Positions 1 through 8,792 of a DNA stretch of 38,190 nt are shown one piece after another. Source of the stretch: an uncultured Pseudoxanthomonas sp. (GTDB lineage Bacteria > Pseudomonadota > Gammaproteobacteria > Xanthomonadales > Xanthomonadaceae). Under the pieces are notes generated by a model. The model was given only the letters and a program-made list of their open reading frames with translations. It was not told where the DNA came from and did no database searches. Within the stretch, counting starts at the first letter, position 1. The number at the start of each line of letters is the position of its first letter. A program made the translations under genes and the position numbers. The DNA lies in assembly GCF_946886695.1 (NCBI RefSeq), contig NZ_CAMPJD010000047.1, positions 1 through 38,190 on the forward strand, given 5' to 3'.

Positions 1-1291
1 CTTCGGTCTTGTACAGGTCCTTGATCGGCGCGTAGCCGCCGCACATGTCGCCGTAAATGGTGGCGTAGCCCACCGCGTATTCGCTCTTGTTGCCGGTGGT
101 CAGCAGCAGGCCGCCGAACTTGTTGCTCAGCGCCATCAGGATCACGCCTCGGCTGCGCGACTGCAGGTTCTCCTCGGTGGTATCGGCAGGCGTGTCGCCG
201 AATACCGGGCCCAGTGCTTCGAGGAAGCCCTTGAACGGCGCTTCGATCGAGATCGCTTCCAGCTTCACGCCCATCGCCGCGCACTGCTCGGCGGCCAGGT
301 CGTTGGACAAACCGGCGGTATAGCGCGACGGCAGCCGCACCGCGGTGACGTTCTCCGCGCCCAGCGCATCCACAGCCAGCGCCAGCACCAGCGCCGAATC
401 GATGCCGCCGGACAGGCCCAGCCACACCTTCGAGAAGCCGTTCTTGCCGCAGTAGTCGCGGATGCCGCGCACGATGGCGCGCCAGGCCAACGCATCCCGG
501 CTCTCGTCGCCATCGTCCATCCACACGACCGGCGTGAACCTGCGCGTGGTGACGTCGAAATCCACCACCAGCCACTGGTCGGTGAACGCGGCCGCTGCGG
601 GATGCACGGTGCCGTCGCCATCGGCGACGACGGATGCACCGTCGAACACCACCGCATCCTGTCCGCCCACCACGTTGAGGTAAGCCAGCGCCATGCCGGT
701 CTCGCGCGTGCGCTCGGCGATCAAGGCATCGCGCTGCGCATGCTTGTCGCGGTCGAACGGCGAGGCATTCGGCACCAGCGTCAACACCGCGCCTGCATTG
801 CCCGTCTCGGCCAACGGCTCGGGGAACCAGAGGTCCTCGCAGATCACCAGCCCCACCTGCGTGCCTTTCACCTCGAAGACACAGCTGCCACCGTCGGGAT
901 CGACATCGAAGTAACGGCGCTCGTCGAACACCGCGTAATTGGGCAGTTCGCGCTTGCGGTAGGTCACCTCGACCGCGCCATCGCGCAGCACGCTGGCCGC
1001 GTTGTAGACCACGCTGCCCGCACTCTGCGGCCAACCGACCACGGCGACGATGCCGTGCGTGGTGGCGGCGATCTCCGTCAGCGCCGTCTCGCAGTCGGCG
1101 AGGAAGCGCGGCCGCAGCAGCAGGTCCTCCGGCGGATAGCCACTGATCGCGAGTTCGGGAAACAACACCACGTCGGCGCCGTATTCGTCGCGTGCCTCGG
1201 CGATCATGCGGGCGATGTTCTGCGCGTTCTGCGCCACCGCGCCGACCGGGAAGTCGAACTGGGCCATCGCGATGCGGAGGGTCAGGGTCAT
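1..1291 (-). CDS. nadE: Glutamine-dependent NAD+ synthetase (5' part; 3' end lies beyond the window start)
   Basis: This enzyme makes NAD+ from deamido-NAD+ and ATP in the cytoplasm, using ammonia released from glutamine. The visible ~430 codons begin at ATG 1291 with MTLTLRIAMAQFDFPVG. The N-terminal half is a nitrilase-type amidase: FPELAISGYPPEDLL carries the catalytic Glu (about residue 46), YRKRELPNYAVFDE the Lys, and ICEDLWFP the nucleophile Cys. The synthetase half follows, with the PP-loop GLSGGIDSAL and the NKSEYAVGYATIYGD region. The frame is open at base 1, so the C-terminus is missing from view. The two-domain form is the type that can use glutamine, unlike the short NH3-only NadE. 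The upstream DUF559 gene stops one base before this start codon, so the two may share a transcript. The call is secure; only the start is slightly open. Confidence 0.95.
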   Translation of the reverse strand, partial: MTLTLRIAMAQFDFPVGAVAQNAQNIARMIAEARDEYGADVVLFPELAISGYPPEDLLLRPRFLADCETALTEIAATTHGIVAVVGWPQSAGSVVYNAASVLRDGAVEVTYRKRELPNYAVFDERRYFDVDPDGGSCVFEVKGTQVGLVICEDLWFPEPLAETGNAGAVLTLVPNASPFDRDKHAQRDALIAERTRETGMALAYLNVVGGQDAVVFDGASVVADGDGTVHPAAAAFTDQWLVVDFDVTTRRFTPVVWMDDGDESRDALAWRAIVRGIRDYCGKNGFSKVWLGLSGGIDSALVLALAVDALGAENVTAVRLPSRYTAGLSNDLAAEQCAAMGVKLEAISIEAPFKGFLEALGPVFGDTPADTTEENLQSRSRGVILMALSNKFGGLLLTTGNKSEYAVGYATIYGDMCGGYAPIKDLYKTE

Positions 1292-1292
1292 G

Positions 1293-1721
1293 TCAGCCTT
1301 CGATGTCTGCCCCTTCCCCCGCGTGCGGGGGAAGGCCGGGATAGGGGCGAGTGTCCGAAAGCCGGCGGAGTATCAGCACCCGGACACCTTCGAGGTTCGC
1401 CAAGATCTCATTATTCCAGAAGCGCAGGACGTGGAACCCCTTCCCGCGGAGAAACGCATCGCGCGCGCAGTCGGTCTCGGCGTCCATATGCTGTCCGCCA
1501 TCCACCTCGACGACCAGTGCGCCTTCGAGGCACGCGAAATCGGCGATGTATGGACCTATCGGAACCTGCCGACGGAAGCGGAAGCCTTCAAGTTGTCGAC
1601 GACAGAGGATGCTCCAGAGCTTCCGTTCCGCGAGCGTCATGTCGCGGCGGAGTTCGCGCGCGCGGTTGCGTTTCTGTCCTTGTCGCACACTGCACGTCCT
1701 GTGCTTGGGCTTCGCCGCCAT
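1293..1721 (-). CDS. DUF559 (Vsr-like endonuclease fold) small protein, REP-bracketed
   Basis: This 142-aa protein belongs to the DUF559 family, whose fold resembles very-short-patch-repair and type II restriction endonucleases. The cellular role of the family is not established. Core motifs are RRDMTLAERKLWSIL (about 25-39), FRFRRQVPIGPYIADFACLE (about 48-66, candidate catalytic Asp61), VVEVDGGQH (70-78, Glu72/Asp74) and RFWNNEIL (100-107). I chose ATG 1721; the frame continues upstream, but that part only translates repeat DNA. From about residue 125 the C-terminus ([15 protein letters not shown]) is also encoded by a palindromic repeat, so the natural protein probably ended earlier in an ancestral form. 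Two inverted copies of a 38-nt repeat (1311-1348 and 1725-1762) sit at the two ends of the gene. The stop is one base from the nadE start. Family call good, function unknown. Confidence 0.82.
   Translation of the reverse strand: MAAKPKHRTCSVRQGQKRNRARELRRDMTLAERKLWSILCRRQLEGFRFRRQVPIGPYIADFACLEGALVVEVDGGQHMDAETDCARDAFLRGKGFHVLRFWNNEILANLEGVRVLILRRLSDTRPYPGLPPHAGEGADIEG
1311..1348 (+). repeat. REP-like element, copy 1 (plus orientation)
   Basis: An 11-bp perfect stem (1312-1322 with 1325-1335, core CCTTCCCCCGC/GCGGGGGAAGG, 2-nt loop) is followed by a G-rich tail (CCGGGATAGGGGC). It matches the copy at 1725-1762 in inverted orientation at 35 of 38 positions. It overlaps the last codons of the DUF559 gene. 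Confidence 0.85.
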
Positions 1722-1724
1722 TTT

Positions 1725-1762
1725 GCCCCCATCCCAGCCTTCCCCCGCAAGCGGGGGAAGGG
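1725..1762 (-). repeat. REP-like element, copy 2 (minus orientation)
   Basis: The stem is 1738-1748 with 1751-1761, and the tail (CTGGGATGGGGGC on the minus strand) runs toward the DUF559 gene. With copy 1 it forms an inverted pair whose tails face each other across the gene. The ATG of the DUF559 gene (1721) lies 3 bases past its end. Confidence 0.85.
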
Positions 1763-1764
1763 GC

Positions 1765-1788
1765 GGATCGGGATCGGGATCGGGATCG
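1765..1788. repeat. Hexamer tandem repeat, four exact GGATCG units
   Basis: Four perfect head-to-tail GGATCG units are followed by a degenerate fifth. The repeat sits between REP copies 2 and 3. It is a slippage-prone microsatellite outside any supported gene. Confidence 0.8.
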
Positions 1789-1835
1789 GGGATCCTGGAC
1801 CGGAACCGGGAAACTTTGCGGCCCCCAGGCAAGGC

Positions 1836-1873
1836 CCCCTCCTCCGCTTGCGGGGGAGGGTTGGGGTGGGGGC
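1836..1873 (+). repeat. REP-like element, copy 3 (degenerate)
   Basis: The stem is 1838-1847 with 1850-1859, with one non-Watson-Crick pair, and a tail like TTGGGGTGGGGGC follows. It is the same family as copies 1 and 2 and as the pair between ftsZ and lpxC. The rest of the interval up to sucD holds only this repeat and the sucCD terminator. Confidence 0.75.
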
Positions 1874-1940
1874 GACGAAGCCTATATCCCCACCCTTGCC
1901 CGGAAGAACCCTAGCGTCACGCCTTTTCACCCGCCGCCCG

Positions 1941-1970
1941 GAAAGCAGAAAGCCGCCCGAAGGCGGCTTC
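1941..1970 (-). terminator. Rho-independent terminator after sucD
   Basis: On the minus strand an 8-bp stem (AAGCCGCC/GGCGGCTT, bases 1969-1962 with 1957-1950) closes a TTCG tetraloop, followed by TCTGCTTTCC. It begins 25 bases past the sucD stop codon, so it should end the sucCD transcript. Confidence 0.75.
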
Positions 1971-1994
1971 CTGCGTGACGCGCGACAGCGAGGC

Positions 1995-2870
1995 TTACTT
2001 CACCAGCTTCGCGATCGCCGCGCCCAGATCGCCCGGCGAACGGACGGTGACCACGCCCGCGGCTTCCATCGCCGCGAACTTGCCTTCCGCCGTGCCCTTG
2101 CCGCCCGACGCGATCGCACCGGCGTGGCCCATGCGCTTGCCGGCCGGGGCCGAGGCGCCGGCAATGAAGCCGACGACCGGCTTCTTCACGTACTTGGCGA
2201 TGTACTCGGCACCGGCTTCCTCGGCGTCGCCGCCGATCTCGCCGACCATGATGATGCCTTCGGTCTGCGGGTCTTCGTTGAACAGCTTCAGGCAGTCGAC
2301 GAAGTTCAGGCCGTTGATCGGGTCGCCGCCGATGCCGATGCAGGTCGACTGGCCCAGGCCCACTTCGGTGGTCTGCTTGACCGCTTCATACGTCAGCGTG
2401 CCCGAACGCGACACGATGCCGATCTTGCCCGGCTTGTGGATGTGGCCCGGCATGATGCCGATCTTGCATTCGCCCGGGGTGATCACGCCGGGGCAGTTCG
2501 GCCCGATCAGCACGGTGTCCGGGTGCGAGCCCTTCAGCACGTTGTCCACGCGCAGCATGTCCAGCACCGGGATGCCCTCGGTGATGCAGACGATGACCTT
2601 GATGCCGGCCGCGGCCGCTTCAAGGATGGCGTCGGCCGCGAACGGCGGCGGGACGTAGATGACGGACGCATCGGCGCCGGTGCTCTTGACGGCATCGGCG
2701 ACGGTGTCGAACACCGGCAGGTCGATGTGGGTGGTGCCGCCCTTGCCCGGGGTGACGCCGCCGACGACCTGGGTGCCGTACTCGATCATCTGGGTGGCGT
2801 GGAAGGTGCCCTGCTGGCCGGTGAAGCCCTGCACGATCACCTTCGTGTTCTTGTTGATCAGAACGCTCAT
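1995..2870 (-). CDS. sucD: Succinate-CoA ligase (ADP/GDP-forming), alpha subunit
   Basis: The alpha subunit of succinyl-CoA synthetase couples cleavage of succinyl-CoA to substrate-level phosphorylation in the TCA cycle; it carries the phospho-histidine and the CoA-binding domain. It has 291 aa, the usual family length. An N-terminal CoA-binding Rossmann fold shows [16 protein letters not shown] and [14 protein letters not shown]. The middle has [21 protein letters not shown] and [10 protein letters not shown]. The active-site loop [17 protein letters not shown] holds the phosphorylated His near residue 250. The start ATG 2870 gives the canonical [11 protein letters not shown]. It lies 95 bp downstream of sucC, separated by a large inverted repeat, and is followed by a terminator. 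The two subunits form the enzyme together. Confidence 0.98.
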   Translation of the reverse strand: MSVLINKNTKVIVQGFTGQQGTFHATQMIEYGTQVVGGVTPGKGGTTHIDLPVFDTVADAVKSTGADASVIYVPPPFAADAILEAAAAGIKVIVCITEGIPVLDMLRVDNVLKGSHPDTVLIGPNCPGVITPGECKIGIMPGHIHKPGKIGIVSRSGTLTYEAVKQTTEVGLGQSTCIGIGGDPINGLNFVDCLKLFNEDPQTEGIIMVGEIGGDAEEAGAEYIAKYVKKPVVGFIAGASAPAGKRMGHAGAIASGGKGTAEGKFAAMEAAGVVTVRSPGDLGAAIAKLVK

Positions 2871-2885
2871 GGAATCTGTCTTCCT

Positions 2886-2952
2886 GTAGGGCGGGCCCTG
2901 GCCCGCCGTCTTGATGTCTGGATCGGTCGATGGCGGGCTGGGCCCGCCCTAC
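2886..2952. repeat. Large inverted repeat in the sucC-sucD gap
   Basis: Arms of about 21-22 nt (2886-2907 and 2932-2952), each beginning GTAGGGCGGGCC in its own orientation, face each other across a 24-nt spacer. The element fills most of the gap between two genes that must be expressed together, and would form a strong hairpin in the sucCD mRNA. Each arm is itself partly self-complementary (GGCGGGCC/GGCCCGCC). Confidence 0.85.
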
Positions 2953-2965
2953 GACACGCGGGGGA

Positions 2966-4135
2966 TCAGGCGGCAGCTTTGACAGCAGCGACGACCTTCT
3001 TGGCACCGTCGTTGATGTTGTCGGCCGGGATGATGGCCATGCCGCTGTCACGCAGCAGCTGCTTGCCTTCTTCCACGTTGGTGCCTTCCAGGCGCACGAC
3101 CACCGGCACCTTGACGCCCACTTCCTTCACCGCGGCGATGATGCCCTCGGCGATCATGTCGCAGCGGACGATGCCGCCGAAGATGTTGACGAAGATCGCC
3201 TTCACCTTGTCGCTCGACAGGATCAGCTTGAACGCCTCGGTCACGCGCTCCTTGGTGGCGCCGCCGCCGACGTCGAGGAAGTTCGCCGGCTCGCCGCCGT
3301 TGAGCTTGATGACGTCCATGGTGGCCATGGCCAGGCCCGCACCGTTGACCATGCAGCCGATGTTGCCGTCCATGGTCACGTAGTTGATGTCCATCTCCGA
3401 GGCCAGCACTTCGGTCTCGTCTTCCTGGCTCTTGTCGCGCATCGCGACCAGGTCCTTGTGGCGGAAGGCGGCGTTGTCGTCGCTGTTGAACTTGCCATCC
3501 AGCGCGTACAGGTTGCCGTCGTCCAGGATCGCCAGCGGGTTGATCTCGACCAGCGCCAGGTCCTTCTCGTTGAAGATGCGGTACAGGTTGACCATGATGT
3601 TGGCGAACTGGCCCGCCTGCTTGGCGGTCAGGCCCATCTTGAAGCCGAACTCGCGGCCCTGGTACGGCTGCACGCCTTCGACGAAGTCGACGTTGAGGCT
3701 GTGGATCTTGTCCGGCGTCTCGGCCGCGACCTGCTCGATCTCCACGCCGCCCTCGGACGAGGCGATGTAGGTGATGGTGCGGGTGCCACGGTCGACCAGC
3801 ACCGACAGGTACAGCTCCTTGACGATCTCGCCGGCGGTGGTCACCAGCACCAGGTTGACCGGCAGTTCGACGCCGGCGGTCTGGTAGGTAGCCATTTTGG
3901 TGCCCAGCATCTTGCCGGCGGCCGCCTTCACGTCATCGACGGTCTTGCAGAACTTGACGCCGCCGGCCTTGCCGCGACCGCCCGCGTGGATCTGGGCCTT
4001 GACCATCCAGGGGCCGTTGCCGAGGGACGTGGCGGCCGCAACCGCTTCGTCCGCCGTGGCGGCGACTTTGCCGGCCGGGACCGGGATGCCGTACTCGGCC
4101 AGCAGCTGCTTGGCCTGATATTCGTGGAAATTCAT
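2966..4135 (-). CDS. sucC: Succinate-CoA ligase, beta subunit
   Basis: The beta subunit supplies the nucleotide-binding ATP-grasp domain and the succinate site of succinyl-CoA synthetase. The protein has 389 aa, the usual length. It starts [20 protein letters not shown], then has [19 protein letters not shown] (ATP-grasp). Further on are [18 protein letters not shown] (metal binding), [18 protein letters not shown] and [18 protein letters not shown] near the C-terminus. ATG 4135 is the natural start; a weak Shine-Dalgarno-like GGTGA lies just upstream. It diverges from pilS, leaving 212 bp for both promoters. sucC is first and sucD second in a two-gene operon; no sucAB genes are adjacent. Confidence 0.98.
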   Translation of the reverse strand: MNFHEYQAKQLLAEYGIPVPAGKVAATADEAVAAATSLGNGPWMVKAQIHAGGRGKAGGVKFCKTVDDVKAAAGKMLGTKMATYQTAGVELPVNLVLVTTAGEIVKELYLSVLVDRGTRTITYIASSEGGVEIEQVAAETPDKIHSLNVDFVEGVQPYQGREFGFKMGLTAKQAGQFANIMVNLYRIFNEKDLALVEINPLAILDDGNLYALDGKFNSDDNAAFRHKDLVAMRDKSQEDETEVLASEMDINYVTMDGNIGCMVNGAGLAMATMDVIKLNGGEPANFLDVGGGATKERVTEAFKLILSSDKVKAIFVNIFGGIVRCDMIAEGIIAAVKEVGVKVPVVVRLEGTNVEEGKQLLRDSGMAIIPADNINDGAKKVVAAVKAAA

Positions 4136-4312
4136 GCGTCACCGTGGGTAGGGAACAGAAGACATCGCCCAGGGCCGGGGCCACAGGGGCGGCGGCGCGG
4201 GCGAGCCCCCTATTGTCGCCGACCGGGCCGGATGGCGCAAAACCCGGCACCTAAGCCTTTGGTGGAACAGGCGGAAACAGGGTTCCAACGCGCAGCCGGG
4301 GGCCAGCCTGCC

Positions 4313-4318
4313 TATACT
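4313..4318 (+). promoter_or_regulatory. Possible -10 element for pilS
   Basis: TATACT lies 29 bases upstream of the pilS start in the sucC/pilS divergent gap, and would give a leader of about 24 nt. No convincing -35 is seen at 16-18 bp, so this is a weak call from position and sequence only. Confidence 0.35.
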
Positions 4319-4347
4319 GGCCGCCTCGTCACGGGGAAGTACGAGTC

Positions 4348-5970
4348 TTGCGTCAGGCCCAGTCGCTCCTGTCCCGCATCGAATCAGTACCGCGCCGCGA
4401 GCTGTATTTCTTCGCGCTCTACCGCGTGCTGGAAGCCGGCATCCTGGCCGCACTGATGTTCAGCCCGTTGGGCGACCTGCTCGGCGAGCCCCGCCATGGA
4501 GACCTCGGCATGCTGGTGGCCATCGGCTACCTGGTGCTGGCGCTGGTGCTGTTCTTCGTCGGGCGCAGCGTGCAGTGGCTGGTGTGGATCGTGTTCATCA
4601 GCGTCTGCCTGGACGTGCTGGTCGCCGCGCTGATCACCCACGCCCTGCCCGGCGCCACCGCCGGCGTGGCGATGATGCTGCTGTTCAACGTGTCCGCAGC
4701 GGCCCTGCTGCTGCCGTCCACCCGGATGGCCCTGGTGGTGGCGTTGATCGCCATTGCCGCGCTGTTCGGCGAGTATTTCTTCACCTTCTTCCACGACCAG
4801 AACAGCAGCCGCTCGCTGGCCGAAGTCATCATGTTCGCGGTCAGTTACCTGGCCCTGGCCTATCTCGCCCACCAGGCCGGGCAGAAGGCGCGCATCAGCC
4901 AGGCGCTGGCGGAGAAGCGCGGCGAGGAAGTCGCCAACCTGTTCGAAGTCAACGAACTGATCATCCGCCGCATGCGCACCGGCGTGCTGGTGGTGGACGC
5001 CGACAACCACATCAAACTCTCCAACGAGGCCGCCAGCCTGCTGCTGGGCGACGGTGGCGATGGCAAGGGCGTCGACGGCAAGGGGGTGTCGCTGCAACAC
5101 GCGGCGCCCGAACTTGCCCGCCGCCTGCAGCGCTGGCGCAATGGCTGGCAGACCGACGAGACCCCGATGCAGTTCTCGCCGGACCAGCCGGAAGTGCAAC
5201 CCCGCTTCGCCCGCCTGCTGGCCGACAGCGACACCTCGCTGATCTTCCTCGACGACGCCACGGTGGTTTCGCGCCGGGCCGAATCCCTGACCCTGGCCGC
5301 GTTGGGCCGCTTTTCGGCCAGCCTGGCGCACGAGATCCGCAACCCGCTGGCCGCGATCAACTACGCCGTGCAGCTGCTGGAGGAATCCCAGCAGGTCAGC
5401 GATGGCGACCGCCGCTTGCTGCAGATCATCCATCAGCAGTGCCAGCGCACCAACGGCATCGTCGAGAGCGTGCTGGGCCTCGCCCGCCGCGAGCGCGCCA
5501 CGCCCGAACACATCGACCTCAACACGTTCGCCCGGCGTTTCGTGGACGAATACCAGCAGACGCTTTCCATCGAGACCGACACGCTGGAAACCATCATCGG
5601 CGCCAAGCCGGTGCCTGCGCTGGTCGATTCGCGCCACCTGCAGCAGGTGGTCACGGTGCTGGTGCAGAACGCGCTGAACTACGGGCGCCTGCCGGGCGAA
5701 TCGGCGCGTGTCCGCCTGCGCGTGTTCAATGCCGAGGGGCGCCCGACCATCGACGTGATGGATCGCGGCCCCGGCATCCCCGAGGCCGTGGCCGCGCAAC
5801 TGTTCCGGCCGTTCTTCACCACCTCCGAACACGGCACCGGCCTGGGCCTGTACATCGCCCGCGAGCTGTGCCGGGCCAACCAGGCCACGCTCGAATACGT
5901 CCCGGTGCCGGGCGGTGGCGCCTGTTTCCGCATCATCCTGCCCGGCCCGCACGCCCTGCTGCCGGCGTAG
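4348..5970 (+). CDS. pilS: Sensor histidine kinase PilS (type IV pilus regulation)
   Basis: This inner-membrane kinase phosphorylates PilR; in Pseudomonas PilS also senses pilin in the membrane. It is 540 aa. About six hydrophobic segments fall between residues 20 and 175. A PAS-like region (about 200-310) follows, then the HisKA H-box SLAHEIRNPL with His328. The ATPase domain has the N-box QNALNY (Asn441), G1 DRGPGI (472-477) and G2 GTGLGL (496-501). The start is a TTG at 4348, preceded by GGGGAAG eight bases upstream. The next ATG (4456) would remove the first membrane segment, so TTG is preferred. pilR follows after 223 bp. The PilS identity rests on domain layout plus pilR/pilin neighbours and is strong. 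Confidence 0.94.
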   Translation: MRQAQSLLSRIESVPRRELYFFALYRVLEAGILAALMFSPLGDLLGEPRHGDLGMLVAIGYLVLALVLFFVGRSVQWLVWIVFISVCLDVLVAALITHALPGATAGVAMMLLFNVSAAALLLPSTRMALVVALIAIAALFGEYFFTFFHDQNSSRSLAEVIMFAVSYLALAYLAHQAGQKARISQALAEKRGEEVANLFEVNELIIRRMRTGVLVVDADNHIKLSNEAASLLLGDGGDGKGVDGKGVSLQHAAPELARRLQRWRNGWQTDETPMQFSPDQPEVQPRFARLLADSDTSLIFLDDATVVSRRAESLTLAALGRFSASLAHEIRNPLAAINYAVQLLEESQQVSDGDRRLLQIIHQQCQRTNGIVESVLGLARRERATPEHIDLNTFARRFVDEYQQTLSIETDTLETIIGAKPVPALVDSRHLQQVVTVLVQNALNYGRLPGESARVRLRVFNAEGRPTIDVMDRGPGIPEAVAAQLFRPFFTTSEHGTGLGLYIARELCRANQATLEYVPVPGGGACFRIILPGPHALLPA

Positions 5971-6193
5971 GATCGACCGGCCACGCCGCCAGGAACCCTG
6001 CAGCAGCACCCCTCATGCCCCAGCGGACTACATGGCCACGATGCATTCAGGGGCTCACGCAAGGACGCATCACACCCGGGCGTGCTGCTCCGGGAAGGCC
6101 CGCGCGCATGCCACGCCACGATCACGGGCCGTTGCCTACCATGATTCACATTCAGCCGGTACACTGCCTGCACAGGGGCAATAGGGGGGATGC

Positions 6194-7594
<1,401 letters not shown>

Positions 7595-8062
7595 GCCGGC
7601 GCCCCCGCGCGCGATTCCCAATGGGTCAGCAGGATCGGCCTCGGGCTCGACGCTCCTGGATGGGCCGCTCGCGAAAGCATCGCGCCGAAGGGCGCTCGTG
7701 CACGATGTATTTCATGCATCGGGGTGCTTTGGGATGCCGCGCCTGCATCCGCGATGCGCGGGACGCGGCCTGCGGAGAAACCTTATATATATGCCTCCGC
7801 ACAAACGTGCGCCGCATCCCACAGTGACCCGGGTGACCTTTCATGTCACTTTATGACGCAGACAGTCACATTGCCATGCAAGCGCCATTGGATTGACGCG
7901 CACCACCCTGACAGACCGATGTCGCAATCTGTGAACTGCTCCGGCATTGGCCACGATTCCCGATACACAACCGCCGGGAATGATGCGATAGTCCCGCCCG
8001 ACTTCGGCGTCAGGGTTTCCTTCCGGGGAAGTGTTGGGGGAATCGCTGGGGGTATCAGAAGT
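7595..8062. other. Non-coding region upstream of the first pilin
   Basis: No credible gene is seen in this stretch. From about 7785 onward it is poorer in GC than its neighbours (TATATATA near 7786). Several TGTC/GACA-type words occur at 7844-7848, 7861-7864, 7909-7916 and 7919-7925. PilR sites in Pseudomonas include a TGTC core, so these are possible upstream activator sites. That is inference; they lie about 140-220 bp above the -24 element, further than in Pseudomonas. Confidence 0.4.
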
Positions 8063-8078
8063 TGGCACGCAACCTGCT
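8063..8078 (+). promoter_or_regulatory. Sigma-54 (-24/-12) promoter of the first pilin
   Basis: TGGCACGCAACCTGCT matches the sigma-54 consensus TGGCACG-N4-TTGCW at all positions but one, with correct GG/GC spacing. Transcription should start near 8089-8090, giving a leader of about 97 nt. The adjacent pilR gene encodes a sigma-54 activator, which supports the call. Confidence 0.88.
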
Positions 8079-8129
8079 CTACATTCCGTGCACGCGTCGT
8101 AACGTTGTACGCGGCGCCCACGGTCCATG

Positions 8130-8154
8130 TAGGGACACGGGGCTTGTGTCCCTA
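8130..8154 (+). promoter_or_regulatory. Stable hairpin in the leader of the first pilin mRNA
   Basis: A perfect 9-bp stem (TAGGGACAC/GTGTCCCTA) with a 7-nt loop GGGGCTT sits 32 bases before the start codon, within the predicted 5' leader. No T-run follows, so it is not a terminator. A role in mRNA stability or translation is possible but only inferred. Confidence 0.6.
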
Positions 8155-8186
8155 ACCATCAAGCCAATCCTGAAAGGGGAAACACC

Positions 8187-8540
8187 ATGAAGAAGAACGC
8201 CCAGGGCTTCACCCTGATCGAACTGATGATCGTCGTCGCGATCATCGCCATCCTGGCTGCCATCGCGCTGCCGGCCTACAACAACTACCGCATCCGTTCG
8301 GCCGAAGGCGCCTGCCAGGCTGAAGCCAAGGCTTACATGAACTCGGCCGTGGCTGCTGCCCAGACCCCGGGCATGACGGTCGAGATTCCGGAAGCTGAAG
8401 CTTGCGTTGCGCCGGTCGTCGCCCTGACGGCCGCCGATGTGACCGCTGGCACCGCGATCACTTTTGAACCCGCTGAGCCAGGCGTGCTGACGACGATCTG
8501 CGACGCTGATACCGCGACCTGCCGTATGGAAACACCGTAA
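8187..8540 (+). CDS. pilA: Type IV pilin, first copy (short, four cysteines)
   Basis: This is the major-pilin candidate of the type IV pilus. The 117-aa prepilin has a short basic leader MKKNAQG cut after Gly7 by PilD. Mature Phe1 is followed by [15 protein letters not shown] with the essential Glu5. The helix continues into [16 protein letters not shown]. The mature chain is only about 110 aa, shorter than the ~145 aa of many type IVa pilins. Cysteines lie at 43, 73, 105 and 112; the last pair (7 apart) sits where a D-loop disulfide would be. AAGGGG seven bases before ATG 8187 is a good ribosome site. It has its own sigma-54 promoter and a perfect terminator, so it is probably transcribed alone. 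Which of the two pilins is the major one cannot be decided from sequence. Confidence 0.95.
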   Translation: MKKNAQGFTLIELMIVVAIIAILAAIALPAYNNYRIRSAEGACQAEAKAYMNSAVAAAQTPGMTVEIPEAEACVAPVVALTAADVTAGTAITFEPAEPGVLTTICDADTATCRMETP

Positions 8541-8571
8541 CCGGTTCGTTCATACTGCACTTTGTATAGGC

Positions 8572-8600
8572 AAACCCCGCTTCGGCGGGGTTTGTTTTTT
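8572..8600 (+). terminator. Rho-independent terminator after the first pilin
   Basis: A perfect 9-bp stem (AAACCCCGC/GCGGGGTTT) with a TTCG tetraloop is followed directly by GTTTTTT. It is a textbook strong terminator 31 bases past the stop and insulates the two pilin genes. Confidence 0.95.
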
Positions 8601-8735
8601 ATATCCGATGGGTCCGCAAGAAGTTCAGCCGGTCGCCTCCCTGAGGCAGACAGACTCCGGCGGCACATGCCACAAGGCGACGCCCATCACAGATCCACGC
8701 ATGTGCAGCCATGCCGTCATCAGAAGCTGTCGCGT

Positions 8736-8751
8736 TGGCGCGGTCCTTGCT
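8736..8751 (+). promoter_or_regulatory. Sigma-54 (-24/-12) promoter of the second pilin
   Basis: TGGCGCGGTCCTTGCT fits TGGCACG-N4-TTGCW with a single A-to-G change and perfect GG/GC spacing. It ends 41 bases before the second pilin start, implying a leader of about 30 nt. It appears independent of the promoter at 8063. Confidence 0.82.
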
Positions 8752-8792
8752 TCTGATCGGAGACGGGGATTTTCACTTTAGGGGTAGCTCGC

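Noticed and set aside
1765..1795. Possible CRISPR-like or iteron array (GGATCG repeats)
   Set aside because: The units are 6 bp with no spacers; it is a simple microsatellite.
1206..3383. A 725-codon open frame on the plus strand opposite nadE, DUF559 and sucD
   Set aside because: It runs antisense to conserved genes, has low-complexity composition (His, Arg, Asp, Ala rich) and matches no family. It is a high-GC shadow frame, as are the long frames at 2930-4456 (+), 4384-6009 (-), 6152-7621 (-) and 8796-10697 (-).
7626..8155. Small open frames between pilR and the first pilin
   Set aside because: They have no ribosome sites, no recognisable motifs and overlap each other on both strands. The region is better explained as regulatory DNA.
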